64,000 nt of DNA from Sepioteuthis lessoniana. Taxonomy: Eukaryota > Mollusca > Cephalopoda > Myopsida > Loliginidae. The translations under genes and the position numbers were made by a program. A model generated the notes under the pieces. It saw only the letters and a list, made by a program, of their open reading frames with translations, was not told the DNA's origin and searched no databases. Positions within the stretch are counted from its first letter, which is position 1, and every line of letters begins with the position of its first letter. The stretch is from assembly GCA_963585895.1 (NCBI GenBank), contig OY757921.1, forward strand, positions 82,814,374 to 82,878,373, in the 5' to 3' direction. Positions 54,031-64,000 of this stretch are shown one piece after another.

Positions 54031-54318
54031 AAAAGGTTAAATAGAAGTAATCTGTGTACTTATTCTAAACTGAATTGCTTGAAATAGAACTGTTTTTGAC
54101 ATTGAAACTGTAGTTATGCTAAGGTGAATTAGAACTGACGGAGTAAACTGAATAGCCCAATATTGAAATGTTTTTGACAATTAAACTGTGTACTCATGCT
54201 AAACTGAATTGTTAGAAATAGAATTGATTATTTGTAAAAAAATGAATTTGGCATTAAATAACCTACAAAGGTTGATATGCCATAAAAACCCAACCAACCA
54301 ACCAACCAACCAGCCAAC
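54031..54318 (+). mobile_element. VRE, 5'-truncated
   Basis: Begins aaaaggttaaatagaagtaa. Internal units and tail ggcattaaataacctacaaa, (aacc)6. Confidence 0.85.
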
Positions 54319-54523
54319 TCTTTTACCTCTTACCTAGTATCTAATATCTTTTACACATCACCTTTTAGATTTTTTTATTTATCCATTCTCTAGAGATGAC
54401 TGAGCCATTAAGAGATAAATGTTACAAAATTATCTTGGCAAAATAAGCCATCTTATTTATTGATCGTAGTATTACTATGATATTATTGTTTTTAATACTG
54501 TATGAAACTTAACAAAATTATCA

Positions 54524-55138
54524 AATTGCCCAGTCAGCTGGGGCTGTAGAATACACTGACTGCTTCTCTGCAGACGGGTAGAACCCCAAACGAGTGCCCG
54601 ATTAATATGACACTAAACAATCTGATGGTGGGGTTCCAGTGATACTGGAGTTTTGGGGAATGCAAAGCACCCCTTCATTGCCATCGCTCCCAGGTCCACT
54701 CTGGCCCAAAGTGATAGCACCTGATAGGGTCCTATCTATGGGTCAAATAGAACTAAAATGCATACTTATGCTAAACTGAATTACTTGAAATAGAACTGTT
54801 TTGACATGTAAACTGCGTACTTACACTAAACTGAATTATTTGAAATAAAACCGTTTTTGACATGAAAACTGTACTTATACTAGACTGAATTGTTTGAAAT
54901 AGAACTGTTTTGACATTTAGCTGTGTGTGGATAAAAACTATACTTATACTAAACTGATTTGTTTGAATTAGAACTGTTTGAATAAACTGAATAGCTTGAA
55001 ATAGCAATCTTTTTGATAATTAAACTGTGCACTTATCCTAAACTGAATTGTTTGAAATAGAACTGTTCATTTGCATAAAAATGGATTTGGCATTAAATAA
55101 CCTACAATGGTTCATATGCCATAAAAACCAACCAAGCA
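54524..55138 (+). mobile_element. VRE, full length, 13-bp target duplication
   Basis: Flanked by aacaaaattatca (54511-54523 and 55139-55151). 5' domain, about six units, tail ccataaaaaccaaccaagc. Confidence 0.95.
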
Positions 55139-55161
55139 AACAAAATTATCAGAAGTTAATG

Positions 55162-56538
55162 GAGCCGAGTTGGTCAGGGTAGGGTGGCAGTTAAATACAT
55201 CAAATGCATCTCTGCAGAGGGGTAAGACCTCACCTCCAATGAGTGTCCAGAAAATGACTTTAAACCATCTGATGGCGAGGATCCAACTTTAGGGAATATA
55301 GAGTACTCCATTATTGCCATTGCTCCCAGTTCCACTCTAGCCATGAGTGATAGCACCTGATAGGGTCCTATCAATGAATCAAGTAGAATTTGTGACATCT
55401 AAACTGTGTGATAACAAATCATTTATGTTAAATTAAAATTTTGGAAATAGAACTGTTTGACCATTTCTCTGTGTGTAAAACAAATGACTTATGTTTAATT
55501 GAATTGTTAGTGATACATAACAATACTTGGAACAGTTTTAACTGAGTGCTAACAAAGGAGTAATGATGAATGGAGGTATTAGAGTTGATTATCAATACTT
55601 GATACTCTTTAACTGTGTACCTAAATTGAATTGTCAGTGTTACATATCAATGCCTGAAAACATTTAACTGTGTGCAAATAAAACTATTTGATTTAGTGTA
55701 ACATATTGACCTCCGACCTGGCCGAGCTGTCAAATAAGAAATGCACCTGTGTAAATAACAGCTGCATCCGGTCAAAGATATCAGGGGGTAACCTTGACTG
55801 TCAACGGGTTGAACTGAGTGCAAATGGGACGCTCACAGGAAGCAGATGGGCGTCAAACAATGATATAACCTGGGTGCGACAGGAAGTCAGTTAGTTGGAG
55901 ATCAGAGTTTGAAGTCAGTTGTTGCAGTTCGAGGCAGTGAGAACCAGTTCCCAGCTGAGACTGGGCCTCCAGGCCTCCGGTTGAGCAGCCCAGCAGAATG
56001 AGAAAGAAGCGCTGCTATAGCCGGAAGAGCCAATGGGTCAATATGTTGCAGTCTTTGTTTGGTCTCCAACTCACCTCTCACACAATAACCCTTTCATAAC
56101 CCTTTTGAATAAAGTGAGAGGTATATTTTTCTAAAGAACTGTGTCTGCTCGTCATTATTGTGTTGACTATATTTCTGCATGCATATGAATATGTTACATT
56201 AGGAAGCAATATTTGAATCCATTTAAGTGAGGGCAAACAAATTATCAATACTAACTAGAACTATTTGTGAACCATTTAACTGCATGCAAACAATAGTAAT
56301 ACTTGTGTGCTAATAAATCAGCTTTGCCTCAATTAAAAATAAGTTGACATAAAAACTATTGACTTACAAATCATATGTATAACCATTAAACTGTATACAA
56401 ACAAATGAGCTCTGGCTTGTTTAGAAATGTTTTCTTCAAACTATGTGTCTACAAATCATATGCAATATGTATAAAGGGGATTTGGCATAAAACAACCTAC
56501 AATGATTAATATGTCATAAAACTCCAACCAAACCAACT
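55162..56538 (+). mobile_element. VRE subfamily 2, split by a solo LTR
   Basis: 5' domain gccgagttggtcaggg, ctctgcagaggggtaag; second-type units (tacttggaacagttttaac); LTR at 55697-56198; more units; tail ggcataaaacaacctacaat. Confidence 0.85.
55697..56198 (+). mobile_element. Solo LTR (fossil), best-preserved copy
   Basis: 502 bp with complementary termini tgtaacatat and atatgttaca, flanked by TTAG on both sides (55693-55696, 56199-56202). Contains gatataacc and aataaagtgagaggta promoter- and polyadenylation-like blocks. No internal region remains. Superfamily undetermined; younger than the VRE it sits in. Confidence 0.9.
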
Positions 56539-56704
56539 AAAAGTTGTTTTTTTAGGTAGATTCTACTAGGTTGTCTTATTTAGTTCAAACGTAAAATAAT
56601 TTGAAAATAGTTATAGAAAATAAAATTACCACCCTTCGAAAGGTGATACTGATTTTGACCAATCTACTAAGATTTTCTGTCAATATATGATAAGATATAT
56701 AATA
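56539..56704. other. AT-rich low-copy sequence, no gene seen
   Basis: Nothing recognised. Confidence 0.4.
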
Positions 56705-56790
56705 GATATATGTATAAACAGGGTTTGGCATTAAATAACACCCAAGGGTTGATATGCAATAAAATGCTAACAAATTAAACCAGCCAACAA
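56705..56790 (+). mobile_element. VRE tail fragment
   Basis: tttggcattaaataacaccc, gttgatatgcaataaaatg. Confidence 0.7.
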
Positions 56791-57189
56791 TAATCAAGAC
56801 TAAGCCTGAAAATCACAGCTTTAGAACAGTAGTCCAGTCAGAAAGTAATTATATTTATAGACCTGAAAGAAAGAAGAATGTTTTGAATTAAACCAAGATA
56901 TGTTACTGTGTTTATGAAGCTCTAAAAAACTCACAAAGAATAGTTTTTGAAACTAAAACCTTGCATGAAAGATGCTCTGAGAAGAAACAAAAAACAAAAC
57001 AAAAAATTCCAATATGAAGCAACTGAATTGAGTGAGTAACTGGAAAGTCTCAGCTGATCTCAAGACATCTCTACAATTTTCAGTTGACATTATTCAAACA
57101 GAAAAGTGACCAGACATTTTAGCATGGTCCGATTCAAAGAAGAGTGTCCTCCTCATAGGCACATAAACAGAAGAAAAACCAATACGAGA
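56791..57189. other. Low-copy sequence, no gene seen
   Basis: Nothing recognised upstream of the LINE fragment. Confidence 0.4.
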
Positions 57190-57407
57190 CACTGCATGCC
57201 GACTGCATGGAAAAGGGTTGGATATGCCATGTGAATCCTTTTGAGGTTGGTTGTTGTGGTTTTCTAGGAAACTCAATCATTTTGTTTCTTTCAAAAATAG
57301 GAATCACTGGCCGCAGTTTAAAAGTTGCCAAATATCGTCTTCAGACCACGGTGCAATATGCATCAAATTGGATTTGGTCGAAAGCGAAAAGTCTTCAGCA
57401 TCAATGA
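57190..57407 (+). mobile_element. LINE ORF2 C-terminal fragment
   Basis: The + strand reads GWICHVNPFEVGCCGFLGNS, IILFLSKIGITGRSLKVAKY and ASNWIWSKAK. The pattern GW....P.EVG..GF...S...FLS.IG and a closing W.W matches the C-terminal region behind the reverse transcriptase in a group of invertebrate non-LTR elements. Short and isolated. Confidence 0.5.
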
Positions 57408-57567
57408 AATGCATGCGAAATCTCCATTCCCATGTGATTATGTAGCATCAAGAAACAGTTACTGCAAGCACGTAATGACATCAATGGCCAAAAGTTAATG
57501 TGTTTTAAAAATCACAAACTGAACTAAAAATGAAGATGAATGTACAATGTAATTTCTCCTTTTACTT

Positions 57568-57606
57568 GATCTGGTATATATATATATATAGATGTATATA
57601 TATATT
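57568..57606. repeat. (TA)n microsatellite
   Basis: Two TA runs separated by gatgta. Confidence 0.9.
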
Positions 57607-57767
57607 TTAAATACTCTGTCCAGTGGCAAAAGCTGCTTGGTAGCGCCAGGAGTAGCAGTACGACCTTGAGCTACTGTAACTGTGTTATCACTACTGGTTG
57701 GCGGCTGATGAGGGGAGGGTATCACATATGCTTTCACATCTGATGAAAAAAAATTATCCATCCATAC

Positions 57768-57825
57768 ATGCAGACACACACACACACTCACACACATATA
57801 TATATACATATGTGTGTGTGTGTGT
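57768..57825. repeat. (CA)n/(TA)n/(TG)n microsatellite
   Basis: CA run, TA run and TG run in sequence, self-complementary overall. Confidence 0.9.
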
Positions 57826-57844
57826 AAAGCAGTTGATAGTATAT

Positions 57845-58024
57845 GAGGGTCAGCTGACAAGTTCATAGACTGACCAAGATATTCTCCTGGAATGAGATCA
57901 AATGAGGTTTATTTTTCAACATAGTTCCTCTTGAGTTTTACACACTTCTTCCATTGGTGTTGCAGTGCTTTTATTCCATCAATCAAAAATTTCATCATAT
58001 GAACTTTTTAGCCTACCCTTGAAT
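57845..58024 (-). mobile_element. Short mariner-derived element
   Basis: Ends gtcagctgacaagttcatag and tatgaactttttagcctacc are inverted. The minus strand codes ALQHQWKKCVKLKRNYVEK, the C-terminal end of a mariner transposase. Same family as 27278-27468. Confidence 0.75.
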
Positions 58025-58039
58025 ATTAGACCCAACCCT

Positions 58040-58198
58040 TTTGCCAAGAGAATCATGCAACATTAGGTAATTTTTTAAGTGGAGTACAGCTAGTTGGACT
58101 TCAGATTTTAATTTCTCTTAGGTTATCTTATTAAATCTAAAGAGCCTAGTCTGTCCTACTTGTTACCTATAACTGGAGGTGGGGAATAGATGGAATTA
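58040..58198 (-). mobile_element. SINE-A fragment
   Basis: taattttttaagtggagtac, gagcctagtctgtcctactt, tataactggaggtgggg. Confidence 0.7.
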
Positions 58199-58205
58199 TA
58201 ATGTA

Positions 58206-58466
58206 GTAAGTTAGTTAGTCGACCTTCGTCGAGGGCGACCAGAAGGCTCCCTTTTCTATAGCTACTACACTGAGGTGTAGCGGAGGGCACTACTCCTTTC
58301 CCTGGATTGCTCCACTTTACCCTTGACATGTACCTTATATTGCTGAGTGTTAAGTGAGAAGGTCTCAAGTACCATTTTTAAAGTCTTTGGTATGACTCGA
58401 CCTGGGATTGAACCCCAGTCTCCCGGACTATTAGTGAACACTCTACCCACAAGACCAATGAGCCGG
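58206..58466 (-). mobile_element. SINE-B, full length
   Basis: (agtt)n tail, ttcgtcgagggcgaccagaa to cacaagaccaatgagccgg. Confidence 0.9.
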
Positions 58467-58620
58467 TTTAAAAAATGTAGCAATGCTCATTAATCTATAC
58501 AAATGTATGCATGCAAGAATGCAAGATTGTGTTAAAAACCGAGAATGGGGTATATTAATACAAGGTTTGAGTACTGTTGATTTTGTAAAGGATATTCAAG
58601 AAGGATACGCAGCATATTGA

Positions 58621-59102
58621 TGTGAGGTTTGAGTACTGCGGTTTTGTGGTACTCACATATGAATGAAAGAAGAAATAATTAACAGACAACTTGTATTTCA
58701 TTCCAACAGAAATTAATACATTAAACAGAAAAAAAGATAAACAAAGGATATCAGTAACACAACAGTATTGACTAGAACAATAACAGAATCACTTTGAAAC
58801 AAGAGTGTACAGGCCAAGCTATTACTGAAGTCTTTCTCTAGCTAAAGTCTCAAAGAAGTCTAACTAACTAATGTCTTCTGCTCTAACCGCTCGGTGCCTC
58901 TATTTATACAATCTGGAGGTTCGTCATTTCCATTTACTGGTGATCAGTGTTCAAATGCTAGTGTCTCACTATATTCCACTATGACAGTTGATATACCTCT
59001 TATTTAGGGACCTGTGCACATACTGATCTGTGTATATGATTATTTACTATTTCCATTAATCCTGCATCTCAGATTCTTGTCTTCATCTCAGTTATATTCA
59101 CA
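58621..59102 (-). mobile_element. Possible solo LTR of another family (fossil)
   Basis: On the minus strand the segment starts tgtgaatataac and ends acctcaca, with a strong TATA box (gtataaatagaggcacc near 58895-58912) and a GC-richer stretch just downstream. This layout is typical of an LTR promoter. No direct duplication of flanks is seen, so a host promoter is an alternative. Confidence 0.4.
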
Positions 59103-59103
59103 T

Positions 59104-59222
59104 AGACGCTTTTGCCTTTTTCCAATCACTTGTTTTGTTGTTAATTAACTTCTGGGAATTTCAAACTGAATCCTTTATTCAATCCATAAAGTGAAACCAT
59201 TCTAATTCCATTATTGGATGGG
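59104..59222 (-). mobile_element. SINE-E fragment
   Basis: aatttcaaactgaatccttt and attctaattccattattgg match the family. Confidence 0.5.
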
Positions 59223-59610
59223 TTACCATTTATTAGTTACAGTTGGCATTTGGGTGGATATTAGTAACATTGCCCAGTCGGCTGGAGCTGTAGAATACAC
59301 CAACTGGAGAAAGACCTCCTCCCAATGAGTGTCCTGATATGACACTAAACAATCTGATTGTGAGGCTCCAATAATGCTTAAGCTTTGGGGAAATCAGAAT
59401 ACCCAATCATTGCCATCACTCTCAGGTCCACTCTGGCCCAGAGTGGCAGCACCTGATAAGGTCATATCCATGGGTCAAATAGAACTAAACTGTGTTCTTA
59501 TGCTAACCTGAATTGTTTGAAATAGAATTATTTTTTGACATTGCAACAGTGAACTTATGCTAAACTGAATTGGATGAAATAAAACTGTTTTTTGACTTTG
59601 AAACTGTGTA

Positions 59611-59832
59611 CATGCAAAACAAGTTAGCTTGTGACCTTAGTTGAGAGTGACCCGAAGGCTCCCTTTTTGATAGCTATGACACCGAGGTGTAGGGGAGGGT
59701 GCTACTCCATTCCCTGGATTGCTCCACTTTACCCTTGATCCTTACCTTATAATGCTGAGTGCTAAGCAAGGCAGCATCAAGTACCATTTATTGAGTCTGT
59801 TGTATGACTCAACCTGGGATTGAACCCTGGTT
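59611..59832 (-). mobile_element. SINE-B inside VRE
   Basis: agttgagagtgacccgaagg to cctgggattgaaccctgg; the first part of the tRNA-like head is missing. Confidence 0.85.
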
Positions 59833-59945
59833 GTTTGAAATATAACTGTTTTGACATTTAACTGTGTCTAAATAAAAACTATACTTATACAAAACTGTAC
59901 TGTTTGAAACAGAAATTTTTTTTACATTAAAACTGTATGCTTATG

Positions 59946-60510
59946 TTGCCCAGTCAGCTGAGGCTGTAGAATACACCGACTGCTTCTCTGCTGAGGGGGT
60001 AAGACCCCCCCCCAACGAGTGTCCTGGATAGGACACTAAACAATCTGATGGTAAAGTTCCAGCAGTGCTGGAAATTTGGGGAATGCGGAGTACCCTTTCA
60101 TTGCCATCGCTCCCAGGTCCACTCTGGCCAAGCGTGGTAGCGCCTGAGAGTGCCCTATCTACGAGTTAAATAGAACTAACCGCATTCTTATGCTAAACTG
60201 AATTGTTTGAGTAAACTGAATAGCTTGAAATAGAAATGTTTTTGACAATTAAACCGTACTTACATTTAAACTGCGTGCTTATGCTTAACTGAATTATTTG
60301 AAATAGAACTGCTTTTCAACATTGAAACTGTATTTACACTTAACTGAATTGTTACATATAACTGCTTGAATAGTTAGAAATTGAAATGTTTTTGACAATT
60401 AAAATGTGGACTTATGCTAAACTGAATTGTTTGAAATAGAACAGATTATTTACATAAAAATAGATTTCGCATTAAATAACCTTCAAAAATAAAACCCAAC
60501 AAACTAAATC
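59946..60510 (+). mobile_element. VRE inside VRE
   Basis: Complete: ttgcccagtcagctgaggct to aaaacccaacaaactaaa. The flanks aaactgtatgctt and aaactgtgtactt are outer-VRE unit sequence and look like the duplicated target. Closest to 48589-49159. Confidence 0.9.
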
Positions 60511-60709
60511 AAACTGTGTACTTCTGCTTAACTGAGTTGTTTCAAATAGAACTGTTTTGACATTTAACTGTGTGTAAACAAAAAATACAGTTATACTAAA
60601 CTGAATTGTTTGAAATAGAACTGTTTATATGTATAAAGATAAATTTGGCATTAAATAACCTACAGTGGTTGATATGCCATAAAACCAAACCAAATCATAT
60701 TAGTAACAG

Positions 60710-61204
60710 TTGGTGCAAAGGAGGTTCAATATTAACATTTACAAATCCAGTGATATATTAATACTGAGTAGACTGAAGGAAAGACAAGATAACATCATTT
60801 ACACATGTTAATCATTTCATGCCTTCGAATAAAACAAATAAGTATTAGAAAAATGCTTGAAAATGTTCCAACTGAAGAATGTACACACTACTCTATGAAC
60901 AAGTGGTATATAAAAAAGGGGTACCAAAAATAATAAAAAGTCTCCTCTTGTTTGGTGGTCAAAGTCATGTAGACCTTATATTTTAATGCTGAAGTGAGAC
61001 AAAGTCTGTTGCTTGGCTTGGAGACATAGTCTCTCTTCTGTTCAGCGAATAGAAATAAAAACATGCATGTCATATCCATTGAAAAAACAAGGAATGAAAA
61101 AGGCATCTTTACAGAGACAACAAAGAGCTGATTCTTGTAATTTCCCATAACTATGAGGCACGCAAAAAGACACACCTCCAAAATCCAAGTGAACAAAATT
61201 ATTT
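60710..61204. other. Low-copy sequence, no gene recognised
   Basis: An open minus frame (60888-61196) contains hydrophobic stretches (ICLFACLIVMG-like) but no recognised domain or splice sites. Confidence 0.35.
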
Positions 61205-61393
61205 ATTGCTTCCCCACACTATGCCTTGGGGTATCTCATATCAGTTAATTTGCCTTCTTTGTTATTTCAACCTAGTAATTTTGCATTTTTTTTTTCCATT
61301 GACCATGAGGTCAAGGATTGAACTAATGACTTCCAGGTTGACCCCAAAGAGAAGCTTTAAACCAAAGCTTTTATCCTCAAGCCACTGTCAAAC
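61205..61393 (-). mobile_element. SINE-E
   Basis: gtatctcatatcagttaatt, gaggtcaaggattgaacta as antisense B box, aagcttttatcctcaagcca as antisense A-box side. Confidence 0.6.
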
Positions 61394-61706
61394 ATTTCAA
61401 GAGATATGAACTTTTACCATTATTCAGTTGTATCATGTGTATGTTTAATAATGAGTAAATTGAAACATATAATCAGGGTGTTGCCATCTTATTTTCTGTC
61501 AGTGTATATAGAGACAAGAACTTCATTGTGTTTTGAGGCAGAAAGCAAGACATTGAACCAGAAAAGATAAACTTGATTATTCTAATCAGAAAATCAGCTG
61601 GGCATAAGAATTTTACCCATAACTCTACAGCTGCAAAGCTATAATGGCAAACATTCTCTACGTTGATGTTGGCTTCACCTACACTTCACACTCCTTACTT
61701 GATGGG
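61394..61706. other. Low-copy sequence, no gene seen
   Basis: Nothing recognised. Confidence 0.4.
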
Positions 61707-61830
61707 GTGGAGTCCCCAATAGCTCAGTGGCTAACCAACTTGACTGCAACATCATAGTAAGCAAGTCTGAAATTACTTCGTACTCTGACACTCACTTTTG
61801 AACTGATATTCTTTGGAAAGGAATGAACCA
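61707..61830 (+). mobile_element. SINE-C
   Basis: ggagtccccaatagctcagt, gcaagtctgaaattactt, gatattctttggaaaggaat. Confidence 0.65.
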
Positions 61831-61834
61831 CCTT

Positions 61835-61890
61835 ATGTTTTATGGTATATCAAATCTTCATGGGTTATTTAATGTCAAAACTTAATTTCT
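61835..61890 (-). mobile_element. VRE/SINE-D tail fragment
   Basis: ttttatggtatatcaaatct, gggttatttaatgtcaaa. Confidence 0.65.
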
Positions 61891-62204
61891 ATGATGACAT
61901 GACATGCCTAGAACTTTCTTTTTGCTGGTAATCAGTATGCAGAACCAATTTGACAAGTTTTTTTAATCTTTGGAAGGCTCTGCACGTACTCAAAAATATC
62001 AATATGTGACAAAAAATGGATTCTGGCTCTGTGATATCATTATGTGTCATATTTCTCAAACCATGAAAATACTGTTATGCAACAAGTTTGATATTCCTTG
62101 TGAGGTCAGTAAACATAAAGACTTTAGAAAGAGACAGTATTCTGGTTTGTTGATATCTTCATGGGTCAAGCATCAAAATCCTTTCCTCTGTGCTAATAGA
62201 GGAA
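61891..62204. other. Low-copy sequence, no gene recognised
   Basis: The open + frame at 61970-62245 has no recognised domain and runs into a SINE-A. Confidence 0.35.
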
Positions 62205-62434
62205 TATATTTACCAACCCCTTCAAATGAGCAGGATGTGATATGAGACAGGTTGCTATACAGAGGTCAAAGAGCATAGTCTTCCCAACTATTTGCCTATA
62301 GTAGAATAGTAGGATTGATACCTTTCTCAAAAGTGTTAGTGCTATGTGAAACCCAAATATCTTCTTCCAGGATTTGAACATGGGTCACCATGTCAATTTT
62401 CAATGATGATAACCATTACACCATGAGTACCTCC
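62205..62434 (-). mobile_element. SINE-A, shortened
   Basis: atttaccaaccccttcaaat to ccattacaccatgagtacct; about 60 bp missing in the 3' third. Confidence 0.8.
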
Positions 62435-62925
62435 AATGGCACATTGGTATGGGTTAAGTTGCTCTTTCTTTCAGATGAATCTTGTTTCATGTTGATGATT
62501 GGTTAGGTTTTATGGCATATCAAACTTTGCAGGTTATTTAAAGCCAAATCCATTTTTATACAAATAATCAATTCCATTTCAAACAATTCAGTTTAGCATG
62601 AGTACACAGTTTAATTGTTAAAAACATTTCTATTTCAAGCTATTCAGTTTATTCAAACAATTTAAATTCTGTTCAATCAGTTTAGTATAAGTACAGATTT
62701 TGTTTACACACAGTGAAATGTCAAAACAGTTCTATATCAAACAATTCAGTTTAGTGTAAGTACACTTTCAATGTCAAAAACAGTTCCATTTAAAACAATT
62801 CCATTTAGCATAGGCATGCAGTTTAAATGTAAGTACAGTTTAATTGTCAAAAATATTTCTATTTCAAGCTACTCAGTTTAGTCAAACAGTTGTAATTCAA
62901 ACAATTCAAGTTAGCATAAGTATGC

Positions 62926-63113
62926 ATCATCATCATCATCATGTCATGCCGCCAGCACGGATATCCCTGACTCCCTCTCGCCACTTCTCCCTATCACTCA
63001 TCGCCTCCGGCAGGTCTTCAAGATTACATCCTGTGTCCTCACATTGTTGCTGTATGTAAGTTCGAGCTGGTCGTCCTGCTTTTGCCCGGCCATATGTGGG
63101 GGTCCATAGGAGT
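62926..63113 (-). mobile_element. RTE-like LINE 3' end inside VRE
   Basis: (atc)n then tgccgccagcacggatatcc to atatgtgggggtccatagga. The least altered copy of this 3' end: the minus strand reads CEDTGCNLEDLPEAMSDREK without a break. Confidence 0.85.
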
Positions 63114-63207
63114 AGCAGTTAGTTCTATTTAACCAATAGATAAGGCTCTATAGAAAATTTTACCTACTAAGTATTCGTTCAGAAATCCTTGGTTGAATAT
63201 ATATATA

Positions 63208-63289
63208 TATATATAGACAGAATTTGGTGTTAAAGAACCTACAAAAGTTGATACGCCATAAAACCCAAATAACCAAACAACCAACCTAT
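63208..63289 (+). mobile_element. VRE tail fragment inside VRE
   Basis: gaatttggtgttaaagaacc, cgccataaaacccaaataac. Opposite orientation to its host copy; it interrupts ctat/ctatcagg of the 5' domain. Confidence 0.75.
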
Positions 63290-63547
63290 CAGGTACTACC
63301 ATTCCGGGCCAGAGTGGACCTGGGAGCAATGGCAATGAAGGGGTGCTCCGCATTCTTCAAAGCTTCAGCATCACTGGAACCTTACCATCAGATTGTTTAG
63401 TGTCATATTCAGGACTCTCATTGGGGGAGGGGGTCTTACCCTTCTGCAGAGGTGCAGTTGGTGTATTCTACAGCCCCAGCTGACTGGGTAATATTTTATA
63501 TTGATAAAATATCATATAGACATTAAAGAAAGAGAGATATATAGTGA

Positions 63548-63690
63548 ACTTTTTTTAGTAATATTACTAACCTTAACTTTTTTTAGTAATATTACTAACC
63601 TTAACATTTTTTAGTAATATTACTAACCTTAACTTTTTTTAGTAACATTACTAACCTTAACTTTTTTGAGTAATATTACTAACCTTAACT
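63548..63690. repeat. 28-bp minisatellite, five units
   Basis: Unit ctttttttagtaatattact plus aaccttaa. Each unit contains the perfect palindrome agtaatattact. Nearly identical units suggest recent expansion. Confidence 0.95.
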
Positions 63691-63717
63691 CTAACTAATG
63701 TATATTTTTTTATATTA

Positions 63718-64000
63718 CGTTTGGTTTGATTTGGTTTTATGGCATATCAACCATTGTTGGTTATTTGTTGCCAAATCTTGTTTTTACTTACAAGTATATA
63801 TTAGATATATTATTTGTAAACAAATTTTGTAGATATACACAGTTAACTGATCCAACAGTTCAATTTAGCATAAGTCAATGAAGTTAAATGGTTCTAAGTA
63901 TTGCTATGTATCACTAACAATTAAATTAGATGTCAGTCATTTGTTTACACACAGTTAAATGATCAAACAGTTCTATTACTACTGTAGATCAGAGTGGACC
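63718..64000 (-). mobile_element. VRE subfamily 2, runs off the window
   Basis: (ggttt)n tail, ttatggcatatcaaccattg, second-type units (cagttaaatgatcaaaca), start of the 5' domain agatcagagtggacc at the window end. Confidence 0.85.

Larger units (their letters stand above)
59270..60696 (+). mobile_element. VRE, outer copy of a nest, 12-bp target duplication
   Basis: Flanked by atattagtaaca (59258-59269 and 60697-60708). Its interior was later hit by a SINE-B (59611-59832) and a second VRE (59946-60510). Confidence 0.9.
62494..63490 (-). mobile_element. VRE, long VNTR, with two inserts
   Basis: Tail ggttttatggcatatcaaac, about seven internal units, LINE insert 62926-63113, tail-fragment insert 63208-63289, and complete 5' domain to gccccagctgactgggt. 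Confidence 0.85.

Noticed and set aside
53795-54040. Open + frame with hydrophobic start
   Set aside because: It has no recognised domain and its end runs into VRE sequence; the signal-like start is typical of AT-rich chance frames.
1-64000. CRISPR array or bacterial operon
   Set aside because: Tandem repeats here lack unique spacers of even length and the DNA is eukaryotic in all features.

Overview
The window is eukaryotic, AT-rich and almost gene-free. It is most likely from a mollusc, and I would guess a cephalopod. The grounds are many diverged tRNA-derived SINE families, two of which share a central block of the kind described for cephalopod Ceph-SINEs. Further support comes from abundant (TA)n, (CA)n and (GA)n microsatellites and from 3' ends of RTE-like LINEs that end in ATG repeats. 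Species and Repbase names cannot be fixed from the sequence alone. The labels SINE-A to SINE-E and VRE are mine.

Region by region: 1-4.8 kb is low-copy, with a long purine-rich + strand, and ends in a strong polypyrimidine tract and splice acceptor that leads into a 77-nt open exon candidate (4777-4853). From 5 to 30 kb there are microsatellites, SINEs, LINE ends, two mariner elements (11.0-11.9 and 19.1-19.9 kb), a degenerate hammerhead-ribozyme-like motif (9.8 kb) and the first VNTR retroposons. Around 30.9-31.5 kb lies the best low-copy segment: an open exon candidate with a GTGAGT donor, followed by a CpG-rich island with a GC box and a perfect CRE. From 33 to 46 kb there is a compound AT minisatellite with inverted units, LINE fragments, MITEs, a 300-bp palindrome and a local duplication. 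From 46 to 64 kb, nested insertions dominate, including three solo LTRs across the window (28.0, 47.7 and 55.7 kb).

The most notable system is a composite retroposon, here called VRE (VNTR retroelement). Read on its sense strand it has a unique 5' domain of about 250 bp, a variable number of roughly 56-66-bp internal repeats, and a 3' tail ending in CCATAAAACC plus (AACC/AAAC)n. Several copies carry 12-13-bp direct target duplications, so it moved by LINE-type retrotransposition. Its 3' tail is shared with SINE-D, whose central block is shared with SINE-A. Heads, cores and tails have therefore been exchanged between families.

No complete host protein-coding gene, no tRNA or rRNA gene and no CRISPR array were found. 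The four host CDS entries are candidate exons or small ORFs of low confidence; two further CDS entries are degraded LINE and Penelope-like ORF fragments.
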